Source: Synaphobranchus kaupii (taxonomy: Eukaryota; Chordata; Actinopteri; Anguilliformes; Synaphobranchidae). From it: 64,000 nucleotides of DNA. Within the stretch, counting starts at the first letter, position 1, and every line of letters starts with the position of its first letter. Location of the stretch: assembly GCA_029718625.1 (NCBI GenBank), contig CM056397.1, positions 930,001 to 994,000 on the forward strand. Reading direction: 5' to 3'. Below, in pieces: positions 25,201 through 33,688 of this stretch. The position numbers and the translations under genes are program-made. Below the pieces are notes generated by a model. It did not search any database. It was not told the DNA's origin and saw only the letters and a list, made by a program, of their open reading frames with translations.

Positions 25201-28200
25201 ATATCGCCAGGATGTTGGAGTGGGCTGAAAGCTATTTAATTCGCCACTCCCCTTCTCTGAGGGAAGGTAGCTATGTGGTCTTTGACCTATGGACCCTTTT
25301 ATTATTATGCATTTTTTTTATATAGCCTACACAATAATAATATTTCACATTGTAATCTTGATATTTTTAGTCATGCTTGTGCGCCCCTGTGTGTAACAGA
25401 CAGGAGGGTGTATGCGTTGTGCACACGCCTATGTAGACGCACTTATATGCGCCGTTAAAATAACATGTAAACAATGCAACATGACTTTAGACCAGGTTTG
25501 TGGTGGTTTTAGCGCAAGCGCTTTCTGCTGGCTCAAGATAGCAATACGCAGGGCCGGAGTGGGACTCATTTTCAGCCCGGGAGTTTCATGTCTCACAGCA
25601 GCCCACTTTGGACTGGGGGGGTGTTCCACAATGAAAAATAGACCATTTTAGCTCGTTTGATTGCCTTTTTATGATACATTTTTTAAAATATAGAACAATT
25701 ATAAGATACGTATACAAGAGATAACTAGTAAAATAGGTATGTATAGTGGTGATATTAGAACTAATTATCTGGACTTTTTAGATTTTGCACACACTGGTAC
25801 AGCTCTGCCTGTGCTGTCCACAGCAGGGATCCTTCTGGGCTCATGGCTTGGTCCTGGCACTGCCTCATCAATCACTTGGCCTAACAGCAGACTCTGCTCT
25901 GTCACTTAAAACATAATCATAATAATTAAGAATAATACCTTTCATCGCCTAATACTAATGTACAACTTCAATAAGTAGGCTAATGCTGTGCAAATAAAGC
26001 ATATTGTCCTAACGTTAGGCATTTAATGTCTGGGAAAGTAATAAAGCCATATTTTTCAGGGGTACTCAATATGAAATCGTTATTGAATCACGTACAATAG
26101 CCTATATATGACTCACTGGAATAATGTTAGCACTGACTATTAATAAAAACTACTGCAACTATTGTTTTTGAACGTTAAGAAGTGACCGTTATCATAAGGC
26201 CTTTAATTGCTGTTTTAGTCATCGTTTTTCTAATTTAGTAAATAATCCTGGCTGCTCAGAGACTAGCCTATATAACAAAATGCCTTTCACAATTAGATGA
26301 TCCCATAATCATTTTGCATTTATCAAAGCAGTTATTCGTAAATAAACCAGTCATGCTTTAAAATTAATTGACAATAAACTTTAATTGTGGATGGTACGCA
26401 ATGATATTGTGCTTTACACGCCTATGACATCTTAACACTATACGCTACCTTTCTCATCATCAGCTGCGTTTGTGTTCGAAATATGTCAGTTAATTTGGCA
26501 CATTTGGCCGCTTCTTCTTCCATTGCCTTTCTTTTTTTTAAAATCCTAGCCTTTTCTGCTCCTCCTTTCCTTATTTTATTCTCCATTTTAGCATCTTCGT
26601 CTGGCACAAACTCGTAAACTAAGCTAATTACATCAGGTGATCAATCATAATCTAAAACAAACTTGGGTTCAACCAATTATGGAATTTTGGAGGGGCCACT
26701 CTCATCCCCCCTATCAGCATCCAAGTTTCTGGTATGGGCCATGGTTGCTTTTCGTGCGTGTGTGAGGAGGAGAGAGAGGGGGCCAAGTGAGAACTCACGC
26801 CGCCCACACTGCAGCAAGTATATGATCTAAATACAATTATTATACAATTATTATAGTGTTTACCGATCCTCGCCACCAGCCCCAAAACCAGCGGCCCACC
26901 GGGATTCTTCCCGATTCTCCCGATTAGCCACTCTGGCATTGGCAATACGCCAAAAATAATCCTGGCCAATCCTCATCTTAAAACCAACACGCCCAGTTCA
27001 TTTGTAATGGGCGCAAGAATACATGGTATTTAAACAAGGTGAACGCAAGGCGTTATAATGAACCATGCGCCGGGTATAAGATAGCAAAGACACTTGCGTT
27101 TGGGTTAGCGCCGGGTGTAAGATAGGGCCCCTTGTGTACAACGGCAATCATTCGAAGAATTAGCAAACTACAAGCGAAATACCTAGCTACTTGGAGGCAG
27201 CAGCTGCCTTCCAGTAGTCACTGAGGGAAGGAAAGTACCTTGGGCTAGATAGGTGTACCTAATAAAGTGGCTGTTGAGTGTAAACCCAACCTTAACAACA
27301 GTAATAATAACAGTAACATCAAAACATATAATGTCATACATATTATAAAAGTGTAATATATTAACATGCAAATCCTCATTAACTACGCACCATGACATCC
27401 ATGTAAGAGTAGATCAACTGTGCTTTGCGCAAGTCCCCCTCTCCCCCCCATCTTTCAGTGAGAGTGTAATATTACACACATGCACACACAGTGCCATTAG
27501 CTTTCACAACCCATTTGTCATCCCCATTCAATTCCAACGATGACATCATCCCTGCAGAATGACTTTCTAAGTGAGACGACCAGTCTTGAGTCCAAACAGA
27601 CGGCGAATGTGTACGCTTGCGTTAATGCGTGTGTGTGAGTCAGTCAAACCTTTCCCTGAAAGGACCCCCCTTTTGTGGCTTGTTATATCAGCCTCTCTCT
27701 GGCTGGTGAGATTGGAGGAAGGCATCTTGCTGCATATGCAGAGCTTTGAGATTTAAGACGTGATCAGTGCAGAGAGCAGGAGCCGGGATGACAAACGACA
27801 GAGAACCCTTCCACTGCTGGGTCAGAGACATCTCAAGGTGAGGGAGAAGAACACTCCCACAATCCCTCAGCACTGTTTAAAGGGCTCTAGAGAAGCTTTC
27901 TGTCCAACGCTGTTCCACTTCTGTTTAATTAGAGCAGGACACACAGGATCCTCCAGCAGCAGCAGCAGACCTCTTTCTACAATTCCCCTGCCCAAGAAAA
28001 CAGCTGAGTCCGTTTTCCCCCCCTCTCATTCCCTCCCTCCCTCCTTCCCCTAAACCCACTGTGGTTTCCCCTCTGCCCAGAAAATTGCCCCTCCTCCCCT
28101 CCCCTCCCTGTCTCACACCCCATCCACACTGCTGCCATGGCTTAATGAGAACAGTGTGTGCGTATATTTGTGTGACTGTGTGTGTGTGGGGGTGGGGGGT

Positions 28201-31200
28201 GTGAGGCATCACACAACCTTTCCAAGAAGCATTGTGGGGACTGAGCTGGTGGGGCATTATATACCCCAGCGGCAATGCTCGACTCCAGCCACACATGTAC
28301 AGTGCACATGCAAATATGCATGAGCACACAAGTTCACAATGTACAATAACAACCTGCCAAAAACAGCCCCTTCATTATCTCAGACCGACGCACTCTTCCA
28401 GTCCCCACATTGTACCAAAGGAACACAACCCACTAAATTTCATCCCCCCCATTTGACCTCTTTCACATACACACGCTGTTACTTACGCACATGCCGTCAC
28501 AAACACACAGCCTATCAAAGAAAGTCATGGCATCTCGCATGGCATCACCGCCTGCTACATACCCTCCACTACATCTCACACAAACACACACACACACAGA
28601 CACAGACACAGACAGCCTGGAGACACAGTGCCATCCAGTGGCACATTGGCTCTTTGTGTGAGCAGCAAGGTGACTGGCCAGTTTTCAACGGTTCCTTCCG
28701 TGAATACCAGAAGCTACGGTTACGCTAGTCACTTCGTGCGACTTCTGTAATCGGAATTCCAACATCCGAACACATCAGGACAGATTTGAGTTGCGTCCAC
28801 ATTTCGCAGTTCAATGCGACCTCTGTGATCAGATCGCAGTTCAGTGCGACCTCTGTGATCAGATCGCAGTTCGGATTTCGAGATCCCGCGCAATCTTTAA
28901 ATATTAACATGAAACACTTACTGGATAATGGCGTTCGGCATTTCTTTTCATTTAGTAGATTGTGCAGTGGAGGTAGGGTCCGCACAAGGCGTGCACTGAT
29001 GAGGAGGCAGCAGCGGAGGCGTGCAGTTAATGCGAGCATTGCACTTCTGGGTGCAACAGCCGTTTCGGTGGAGAGGAGGGTATGGGTCCGCGAACGTAGC
29101 CAGCACTGGTGGTACCCACATTGTGCATGATCTCACAGATTCCGACTGGGTTCTCAATTTCCTTATGCCAAAGCACACCTTCAACTACATTTATGAACAG
29201 CCACAGTCTTGTCTTTACCGTCGGCATACTCATCTCATACCCAATATCTGTGCACAAATGAGTGGCTCTTGCAATGCGGTGCATTGCCACAGGGTCACGC
29301 TACTGTGCCATTGCTCATTTGCTTGGGGTGAGCAAAGCATCGGTGGGACATAAGCTATAGTCCATGATGTGTTTGATTCCCTCTTCTCCATTCGCAAAGT
29401 GTACAGAAGCCTGGGAGTGAGAGAACTCGAGTAAAACATGGGCGTGATTATTGACGTTTTTCCGGTGAATGCGTTTTGAGAGGTCCGAATACGTCAAGAC
29501 TACAAGCCATTCCGATCTCAAAGTGTGCTAGGCCAACTTGCCAAGTGGTTCGGCAGATCCGATCCCAATGTGAACAAAATCCGATTTGTGAGTGTCCAGA
29601 TCCAGCATCAGATGTTAGAAGTCGCACTGAAGTGACTAGTGTAACCGTAGCCAGAGACATTTGTGTGCGTGCACGCACGCACGCGCGTACGCACACAAAC
29701 ATTGCGCAGCGAACGCCACAAACAGAGTAGCCAATGACCACAATTCCTGCAGAGCAGGTCCCCTAAGCCGTCATTTTGGCTTTTCTGTGTTGGAAAATAT
29801 ACACCCTTGGAAGGAAAAGTTATTTCAGTTTGTAGTCAACATGCCAAGGTTGCTGTTATTGTAAAAGGCTGTTTCTGATTAGCCTCTCACAAAGGTGGAG
29901 CCGGTCTACCTGTGTTAGTCTGCTAGATAATGTCAAGGGAAAACAAAAGAAATACAACCTTACTCTCGCATATATAGGAGAAGAGGAAACGTGTGTGTGT
30001 TTGTGTGTGTACTTTAAACAGTACAAACAAAAGGCCTGTCAGGATGAGACAAAACATTTAAGGCCACATAAGTTTCTTTACAGTAAATGTTGAGTGTGCT
30101 ATTGATGAACAGTGATATTGGGGGTAACAATAAGACAACACAGTCACACTACTAATAAAATTATTTTAAAGCATTTAATCAGTAGTGTTCCTGCATGGTG
30201 AGCTCATATACAGATCCTTTCCAAAAAATGTGAATATCATGGAAGTTTTTTTTTCTTTCATAATTCCATTCAAAAAGTGAAACTTTCATAGATTATAGAT
30301 TCATTACACACAAAGTGAAATATTTCTAGCCTTTATTTGTTTCATTTTTCATAATTTTGGCTTACAGCTCCAGAAAACCCCCAAAACAGTATTTCAAGAA
30401 ATTAGAATAGTGTGTCGAAAATCAGCATTTACTTCAGTTATTTCAGAGAATGAATGTTTTAGACTGAGTGTCACACTCTAATCATCTAATTTACTCAAAA
30501 CACCTGCAAAGTTTTTCTACAGATGTGTCGTTAAATTGGACAGGTATCTCAGTTTGGTTCAGTATGGGGAAGACTGCAGACTTGACAATTGGCCAGAAGA
30601 CCATCATTGACACCCTCCAGAAGATGGGTAAGCCACAAAAGGTCATCGCTAAGGAGGCTGGCTGTTCACAGAGTGCAGTGTCCAAGCATATCAATAGAAA
30701 GTTTAGTGGAAGGGAAAAATGTGGCAGGAGAAGGTGCACAAGCAAAAGAGATGACCGTAGGCTTCAGCGGATTGTCAAGCAAAGACGATTCCAAAATTTG
30801 GCGGAGATGCAGAGGGAGTGGACTGAGACTGGAGTCAGTGCTTCAAAAACCACCACGTACAGAGTGTGACACTAAGTCTAAAACATTCATTCTCTGAAAT
30901 AACTGAAGTAAATGCTGATTTTCGACACACTATTCTAATTCATTGAAATACTGTTTTGGGGGTTTTCTGGAGCTGTAAGCCAAAATTATGAAAAATGAAA
31001 CAAATAAAGGCTAGAAATATTTCATATGAACCTATAATCTATGAAAAGTTTAAGTTTTTGAATGGACTTATGGAAAAAAAAAAAAAAACTTTTCCATGAT
31101 ATTCAAATTTTTTGGAAAGGATCTGTATAGTGCGTCTTTATTGAGTGACGGAATCGTGATGTAGTCAATGGGTTTGCAGCCTTTCTATGCATTCATGTGC

Positions 31201-33688
31201 GTCAAGATCACCACCTGCAGTTCTCAAATGTCCTATGAGACAGGTACAGCATACACATGCTGTTCACTGCTAAAGGTGAGGGTAATGGACCCTGATTGAT
31301 TAAGCACCTTTATTTATACTTCTCCTTCAGTCTTCATCTTATCGGGTTGTGGGCCAATATGCTCGTAAAATTATGCCATGTCATGAACTGAGAAACTTTA
31401 CTTAGGGCTAGACTCTGAGGATGACCTTTGACACGACCACCGACATCTGACTCTAGGCCCAACGTCAGAGTGTAAAACACTTACCATTAAGAACGGCATG
31501 CCTTTAAATATAGGATATTTCTTGTAGATACAATTCTGCCACAATAGCAGCTCTTGATTTGGAATATTCCCAATAATGTAAAAAATATTTAACATTAATA
31601 CAGTAATACATTATACTGTGCATAATACATATGTGTTGTAGGCTTTGCGAATAAAATTTGGTCAAAGTAGCCTGTCAACAAAAGTGCAATGACTATGTCC
31701 AAAAAGAAATGAAACATAACAGGCCTGAATTATAGATCTGAAATGCATATTGAATTTTCTTAATAGCTTTGTGCACGTGTGCCCTGGGGTGGGGGCATAG
31801 CCATGTTGGTTACTTAATGCATAAATTAAATGCTTATTTAAATGAATTCAGGGGCCCCTTCAACGGGTATTCGGACTATATGTCAAACTTAATTTCGACA
31901 ACAGCTGCGGTCAGGCGTATGCCACTTTTATAATATGAAGACAGCAATGAGGTCGACTGATAACAAATACAAAAGCTCATCACGCATCAGTGTCAGACTA
32001 ACAAACAGTGTCGAGCACCCAAGAAATCCGCGCTTTCTTCTTCTTGAAGAAAAAGATGGGGGGGGGGGGGTCAATTATGGCCTTGCACTATTCAAAGCAG
32101 CATATTTTTCTCCATGTGCTGACAATGTGCTTACATCGAAATATTAGGTCTGGCTACAACTTTCTCATCAAAATAAAATGGAACGACTGTGGTCTGTGGG
32201 GAGGCAAACGATCTCTTGCTGAGAATTTTAAATCCGAGAAACTTGTTCTGGGGGAAGGAAACAGTGACGTAGCCTAGCCTACGCCACGTGAAAGTTCCGA
32301 AAAACATCATACTGAAACAAAAACAAAGAAACCACTCCGTGTTAAAATTTACAGTAGCCTAATCTCTCGCAAATCGCCAGTAGCCTAGTGGTCATTTGAA
32401 AGCAATTGTTGCGCAGTACATTTCCGTTTTCTTTCCGAGCCCGCGGGCATGAAACCAAGCGTTACGATGTCACAAACTTTTTTCTGTATGTTCCAAAATA
32501 ACCTTTCCTCTGCAAGACCCACATTGGCACGCAGTTAGGCTAAGAGCTGGAGTACAATCTGCTATGAATGATCAAAATGCGCCCCCCACCCAGAGTCCCC
32601 TAAAGCCCATCCGCAATTATGCATTGCATTTTCCTGAAATGCGAAGAAAAATAGCATCTCCAATTCCCCTCCGTCCACAATAACCACCGGAATCTGGTGG
32701 GCTACAAGCTGGTTGTTAGTGTAAAAAATGTTTCTGATTATTCTGCAACATATTTTTCTGACTGCAATCCAGTAGCCTATTATTGTGTGCGTTTTTGTAT
32801 TTTAAATAAATTAATTCAATTTTAAAAATCAATAGTTTTAGCCTACTTCTTGGTTTAGAAAGAGCCAATTATTTACACCACTTCTGGGAACGATTTAAGT
32901 TATAGCCTCGCTGCCAAATAGTGGAGCTCCAAACTTATATCAGTCCGGCCTCTGCGAATCCCCGCAATTGCGTTCGAGAGCTTACCCTCCAGAGTCACCT
33001 CTTTGCCGGCCTTTTTAAGCGCCTGCACCGCTAGGTCGTGCGTCGCTTCCCGGAGGTCATTCCCGTTGACAGACAGGATAGCATCGCCGACCCGGAGAGC
33101 CCGGCTCTGGTCAGCTGCCAGCCCGGGGAAGATCTTGGAGATCAGGATGGGCATTCGGTTCTCCCGACCTCCCTTTATACTAATGCCCAACCCGCCCGAC
33201 TCCTGCTTGACAACTCGAACTTTCCTCACCGCCTCTGATATGTCCAGACTGATGTTCGTTTCGCCATGCCTGGAGCTGAAACTAGATCCAGGGCTGCCGT
33301 AGCTGGACCCTGGACTGCCTAAGTCAGAGTTTGTCCCGTTATCCTGGGTTTGTTTGCCCGAACCTGGACTACCGAACACGTAATTGTTGTCATACTGTCC
33401 TCGACCGACCCCGCCGCTTCGCCTTAATGCTCCGTGGTTCGGATGTTGCTGTGGATTCGGGGATTGGCCGCGGTTCGGGTTTACCATTGCGGGTTCGTTC
33501 CCGTTCGGTACTCCGTTTCGCAGGCCTGATGGAGAGTTGTATTCCACATTACACCCAGGTCCGCTTATATCCGCTTCAGCTGTTAAAGTTAGAGTTTCAC
33601 GGGCCAACTCGGCCGTAACGCGAACCCAGCGGTCCCGAAGCAAAAGATCCAGTTGTCCATTTTTGTCCGCTCGAGTCCAAACGGCCAT
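8933..33688 (-). CDS. SNTB2: SNTB2, beta-2-syntrophin, complete, 7 coding exons
   Basis: Adapter protein of the dystrophin/utrophin complex at the plasma membrane; its PDZ domain binds C-termini of channels and kinases. The spliced reading frame (33688-32986, 16898-16637, 16440-16254, 15812-15670, 13548-13352, 9440-9250, 9025-8933) is 1776 nt, 591 residues, with every intron GT-AG and every phase matching. A split first PH half opens the protein, followed by a Gly/Ser-rich linker (about 45-150), PDZ (about 157-236, GLGI loop at 166-169), the second PH half, PH2 and the syntrophin-unique C-terminus ending [19 protein letters not shown] and MPDLENR identify it as beta-2, not beta-1 or alpha-1. 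It is longer than human (540) mainly through the linker. The ATG at 33688 aligns with the human internal MAVWTRA; no upstream in-frame ATG is seen nearby. Confidence 0.95.
9250..9440 (-). CDS. SNTB2: SNTB2 coding exon 6
   Basis: The acceptor CCCCCAG precedes GCTGTGTT; the exon reads [18 protein letters not shown] and ends [13 protein letters not shown] before the donor GTATGC. It enters in phase 1 and leaves in phase 0. It holds the start of the syntrophin-unique domain. The intron to exon 7 is only 224 bp. Confidence 0.95.
9441..10030. other. SNTB2 intron 5, right part next to exon 6
   Basis: No recognised element or exon; a chance open frame on the plus strand at 9738-9932 has no domain. 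Confidence 0.4.
10030..10490 (+). promoter_or_regulatory. GC-rich TATA-containing patch with a strong splice donor
   Basis: Within SNTB2 intron 5 the base composition shifts to GC-rich. The plus strand shows GGAACTACAATTCC (10050-10063, similar to the ZNF143/STAF core ACTACAATTCC), a TATA-like CATAAAAGG (10185-10193) and, 290 bp on, a consensus donor CCG|GTGAGT at 10485/10486. These could form the promoter and first exon of an antisense transcript, or the regulatory part of a retroelement. The open frame 10245-10622 has no domain I recognise. Confidence 0.3.
10491..11040. other. SNTB2 intron 5, unassigned DNA
   Basis: No gene or named repeat; gradually returns to AT-rich. Confidence 0.4.
11041..11865 (-). 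mobile_element. 5'-truncated LINE (L2/Rex-like) 3' end
   Basis: The minus strand keeps 174 codons of an ORF2 C-terminus without a stop. It reads [20 protein letters not shown], then [14 protein letters not shown], then [13 protein letters not shown] and YRGPSLWN. This is the post-reverse-transcriptase region typical of fish L2/CR1-group LINEs. The 3' UTR runs to a TTTAGTTTAGTTTATT end near 11041. The rest of ORF2 and ORF1 are absent, the normal outcome of 5' truncation. The open frame suggests a fairly young copy. Confidence 0.8.
11866..12006. other. SNTB2 intron 5 spacer
   Basis: Short stretch between LINE and microsatellite; no gene. Confidence 0.4.
12007..12084. repeat. (CA)n microsatellite, about 39 units
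   Basis: An uninterrupted CA run of 78 bp. It generates long artificial open frames on both strands that should not be read as genes. Confidence 0.98.
12085..12864. other. SNTB2 intron 5, unassigned DNA
   Basis: No gene seen. A plus-strand open frame at 12663-12926 runs into the MITE that follows and has no recognisable domain. Confidence 0.4.
12865..13028. mobile_element. Short MITE with inverted ends
   Basis: The ends GGCCGTGTCCAAATCAG and CTGATTCGGACACAGCC are inverted repeats with two mismatches. The flanks share TCT on both sides, a possible 3-bp target duplication. The 164-bp interior is non-coding. The superfamily is unassigned. Confidence 0.6.
13352..13548 (-). CDS. SNTB2: SNTB2 coding exon 5
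   Basis: The acceptor CCCCTGCAG leads into [59 protein letters not shown] and IKEVSIG; the donor is GTACGT. It enters in phase 2 and leaves in phase 1. It covers most of PH2, nearly identical to the human segment. Confidence 0.96.
13549..14186. other. SNTB2 intron 4, right of exon 5
   Basis: Non-coding intron DNA; no recognised element before the L1 remnant. Confidence 0.4.
14187..15060 (+). mobile_element. Degenerate L1-like LINE ORF2 C-terminus
   Basis: The plus strand reads [20 protein letters not shown], later [15 protein letters not shown], then after a stop and frame changes [14 protein letters not shown] and [20 protein letters not shown]. This order matches the C-terminal third of L1/Tx1-type ORF2 proteins (FRYLQIRHF, RLRELQYKI, HIWWSC, RLLIALNWK). 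Several stops make it a pseudogene. It lies antisense to SNTB2. Confidence 0.7.
15061..15326. other. SNTB2 intron 4, unassigned
   Basis: AT-rich, ends in a TATATA stretch where the next MITE is inserted. Confidence 0.4.
15327..15574. mobile_element. Tc1-type MITE, about 248 bp
   Basis: The left end CAGTGCCCTCCACAATTATT is repeated in inverted form at the right (AATAATTGTGGAGGGCA), and the arms continue through GGCACCCCTGGTAAAGATGA. TA lies before the left end; the last bases on the right are mutated. The same end sequence marks the larger Tc1 copy at 21640-22874, its likely source family. No coding sequence. Confidence 0.85.
15670..15812 (-). CDS. SNTB2: SNTB2 coding exon 4
   Basis: The acceptor TGAACAG leads into [20 protein letters not shown], then [19 protein letters not shown] and LTHPLLATR. 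It starts in phase 0 and ends in phase 2 before GTAAGA. It encodes the first strands of PH2. Confidence 0.96.
16193..16220. repeat. (GT)14 microsatellite near an exon
   Basis: A perfect GT run followed by ATGCATGCATGCG, an alternating purine-pyrimidine stretch. It lies about 33 bp inside the intron from the exon 3 donor. Confidence 0.95.
16254..16440 (-). CDS. SNTB2: SNTB2 coding exon 3
   Basis: The acceptor CCTGCAG leads into [20 protein letters not shown], then [20 protein letters not shown] and a segment ending RHIGWLAEQ. It runs from phase 2 to phase 0. It encodes the second half of PH1. Compared with human it lacks about eleven residues before HIGWLAEQ. Confidence 0.96.
16637..16898 (-). 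CDS. SNTB2: SNTB2 coding exon 2
   Basis: The acceptor CTTCCCTCAG leads into [39 protein letters not shown], then [20 protein letters not shown]. It runs from phase 1 to phase 2. An in-frame 33-bp duplication gives [11 protein letters not shown] followed by GGAKDRK, absent from human. It carries the end of PDZ and the restart of PH1. Confidence 0.96.
16899..17109. other. SNTB2 intron 1, right of exon 2
   Basis: Includes a 13-G homopolymer at 16955-16967 close to the exon 2 acceptor; otherwise featureless. Confidence 0.5.
17110..18205 (+). mobile_element. Non-autonomous DNA transposon, copy A (right end lost)
   Basis: Begins GGGCTCCATCATGACGATCT and is alignable in order with the element at 23671-27131. 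Shared blocks include TTCATTAATTATAGGTGTGT, CACGCATATTTTCCCTTG, GTTTGTGGTGGTTTTAGCGC and CTAGCAAAGACACTTGC. The last about 30 bp, including the right terminal repeat, is missing. No transposase. The superfamily is unassigned. Confidence 0.65.
18206..19202. other. SNTB2 intron 1, unassigned DNA
   Basis: AT-rich; no exon or named repeat. Confidence 0.4.
19203..20090. repeat. Tandem duplication, copy 1 (888 bp)
   Basis: Starts ATCTTAGCCAGCAAG and is collinear with 20091 onward, including GACTAGAGCAATGTTCGGAG, TCTTAAGGGATTGCAGCTTA and GAAATGTTGGCCGAGGC. Substitutions are scattered, so the duplication is not recent. It ends in a tRNA-like stretch (20030-20100, minus) with B-box GGTTCGTACCTC. This copy has the empty site for the SINE found in copy 2. 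Confidence 0.85.
20355..20571 (-). mobile_element. tRNA-derived SINE in copy 2
   Basis: Read on the minus strand it starts with a tRNA-like head (TATAATGGTTAAGGAACTGG, B-box GGTTTGATTCCC). The body TTGAGCAAGGTACTTAACCT, GTCGCTCTGGATAAGAGCGT and CTGCTAAATGCC is common in teleosts. It is bounded by AGCTTAT on both sides (20348-20354, 20572-20578), where copy 1 has a single AGCTTAT. A second, plus-strand copy enters the window's right edge at about 63910. Confidence 0.85.
20785..20829. repeat. Perfect 16-bp hairpin
   Basis: ACACCCTCCCCAAACC at 20785-20800 is exactly complementary to GGTTTGGGGAGGGTGT at 20814-20829 with a 13-nt loop. It is absent from duplication copy 1, so it is an insertion or a fold-back arising after duplication. 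Confidence 0.85.
21358..21440 (+). repeat. Dispersed repeat shared with 2622-2695
   Basis: Starts TGTTTTTAAGGGCTGAGAG and matches the copy at 2622 over about 75 bp with substitutions. Class unknown. Confidence 0.5.
21640..22874 (+). mobile_element. Tc1-like transposon with inactivated transposase
   Basis: Nearly full transposase region with frame breaks. N-terminal helix-turn-helix traces ([19 protein letters not shown]), the first catalytic Asp in SSDETK (22047-22060 region), the second in QQDHDPQHT, and [20 protein letters not shown]. The expected third acidic residue, Glu in PIENLW, is Lys here. Stops at about 22090 and 22146 split the frame. A 25-bp unit is tripled at about 22543-22620. 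The right end reads CCAGTAATTCTGGAGCCCACTG followed by TA; the left terminal repeat is not intact. Confidence 0.8.
22543..22620 (+). repeat. 25-bp minisatellite inside the Tc1 copy
   Basis: ATGCTGTTATCCTTGTACAT followed by ACTCC is repeated three times perfectly with a partial fourth. It has expanded inside the transposase region. Confidence 0.9.
22875..23670. other. SNTB2 intron 1, unassigned DNA
   Basis: Includes two close copies of the word GCCTATTTTTCTGTGA near 23054 and 23094; no gene seen. Confidence 0.4.
23671..27131 (+). mobile_element. Non-autonomous DNA transposon, copy B, interrupted by a hAT
   Basis: The left end GGGCTCTATCTTCGCGATCT and the right end, in complement GGGGCCCTATCTTACACCC, form imperfect terminal inverted repeats. 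The body is collinear with copy A at 17110. It is split by the hAT element at 25549-26941; without it the element is about 2.07 kb. No transposase of its own is visible. I have seen similar ends in other fish repeats but cannot name the superfamily with confidence. Confidence 0.7.
25549..26941 (-). mobile_element. hAT transposon remnant nested in copy B
   Basis: The end CAGGGCCGGAGTGG is a classical hAT terminus; the other end, in complement, is CAATGCCAGAGTGG. A perfect 8-bp target duplication GCAATACG lies outside (25541-25548 and 26942-26949), the hAT hallmark. On the minus strand about 60 codons near 26422-26607 ([20 protein letters not shown], then [13 protein letters not shown]) resemble the N-terminus of hAT/ZMYM-like transposases. 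The catalytic core is deleted. Copy A at about 18032 shows the matching uninterrupted site. Confidence 0.85.
27132..28712. other. SNTB2 intron 1, mostly unassigned
   Basis: Contains a fish-repeat end word, GTGTACCTAATAAAGTGGC, near 27254, likely a DNA-transposon remnant, and pyrimidine-rich and TG-rich stretches at 28000-28200. No exon supported. Confidence 0.4.
28713..29651 (+). mobile_element. PIF/Harbinger-like transposon, internally deleted
   Basis: Imperfect inverted ends GCTACGGTTACGCTAGTCAC (left) and, in complement, GCTACGGTTACACTAGTCAC (right), continuing about 40 bp. The plus strand keeps two pieces of a Harbinger-type transposase N-terminus. These are an Arg-rich [16 protein letters not shown] / [11 protein letters not shown] segment and, near 29255-29350, [20 protein letters not shown] followed by [12 protein letters not shown], a helix-turn-helix. 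The DDE catalytic part is missing. A 30-bp sequence is duplicated at about 28808-28870. Confidence 0.65.
29652..30210. other. SNTB2 intron 1, unassigned
   Basis: Includes an alternating purine-pyrimidine stretch at 29668-29698 (GTGCGTGCACGCACG) that could adopt Z-form DNA. No gene. Confidence 0.4.
30211..31125 (+). mobile_element. Tc1/mariner element with very long inverted repeats
   Basis: Begins CAGATCCTTTCCAAAAAATG and ends with its complement, with TA outside both ends. Inverted homology continues inwards about 260-270 bp, to AGTGTCACACT / AGTGTGACACT. The centre encodes only the transposase DNA-binding region (separate entry). The catalytic domain has been lost, leaving a 915-bp element. 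Confidence 0.88.
30565..30869 (+). pseudogene. Truncated Tc1 transposase: DNA-binding domain only
   Basis: Open from an ATG at 30565 ([20 protein letters not shown]) to TGA at 30867; in-frame ATGs also occur upstream to 30468. The first part, [20 protein letters not shown] followed by [10 protein letters not shown], is the paired-like helix-turn-helix. The second part, with a basic [19 protein letters not shown] stretch, is the second DNA-binding subdomain. Translation stops where the DDE core should begin. If expressed it could bind the element's own ends without cutting. There is no evidence of expression. Confidence 0.7.
31126..32700. other. SNTB2 intron 1, left portion
   Basis: AT-rich intron DNA with a 13-G homopolymer at 32058-32070. 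No exon or named repeat. Confidence 0.4.
32986..33688 (-). CDS. SNTB2: SNTB2 coding exon 1 with PDZ domain
   Basis: The ATG at 33686-33688 opens [20 protein letters not shown], matching human MAVWTRATKAGLVELLLRER. A Gly/Ser/Asn-rich linker with GSPGS repeats follows. Then comes the PDZ domain with [40 protein letters not shown] and [20 protein letters not shown], almost invariant against human. The exon ends EVTLEG/V with donor GTAAGC at 32985, phase 1. The frame stays open a further 28 codons into the intron by chance. Confidence 0.97.

Noticed and set aside
32900..32985. SNTB2 exon 1 frame running to a stop at 32900
   Set aside because: A clear donor GTAAGC at 32985 joins in phase to exon 2; the extension [12 protein letters not shown] has no syntrophin counterpart.
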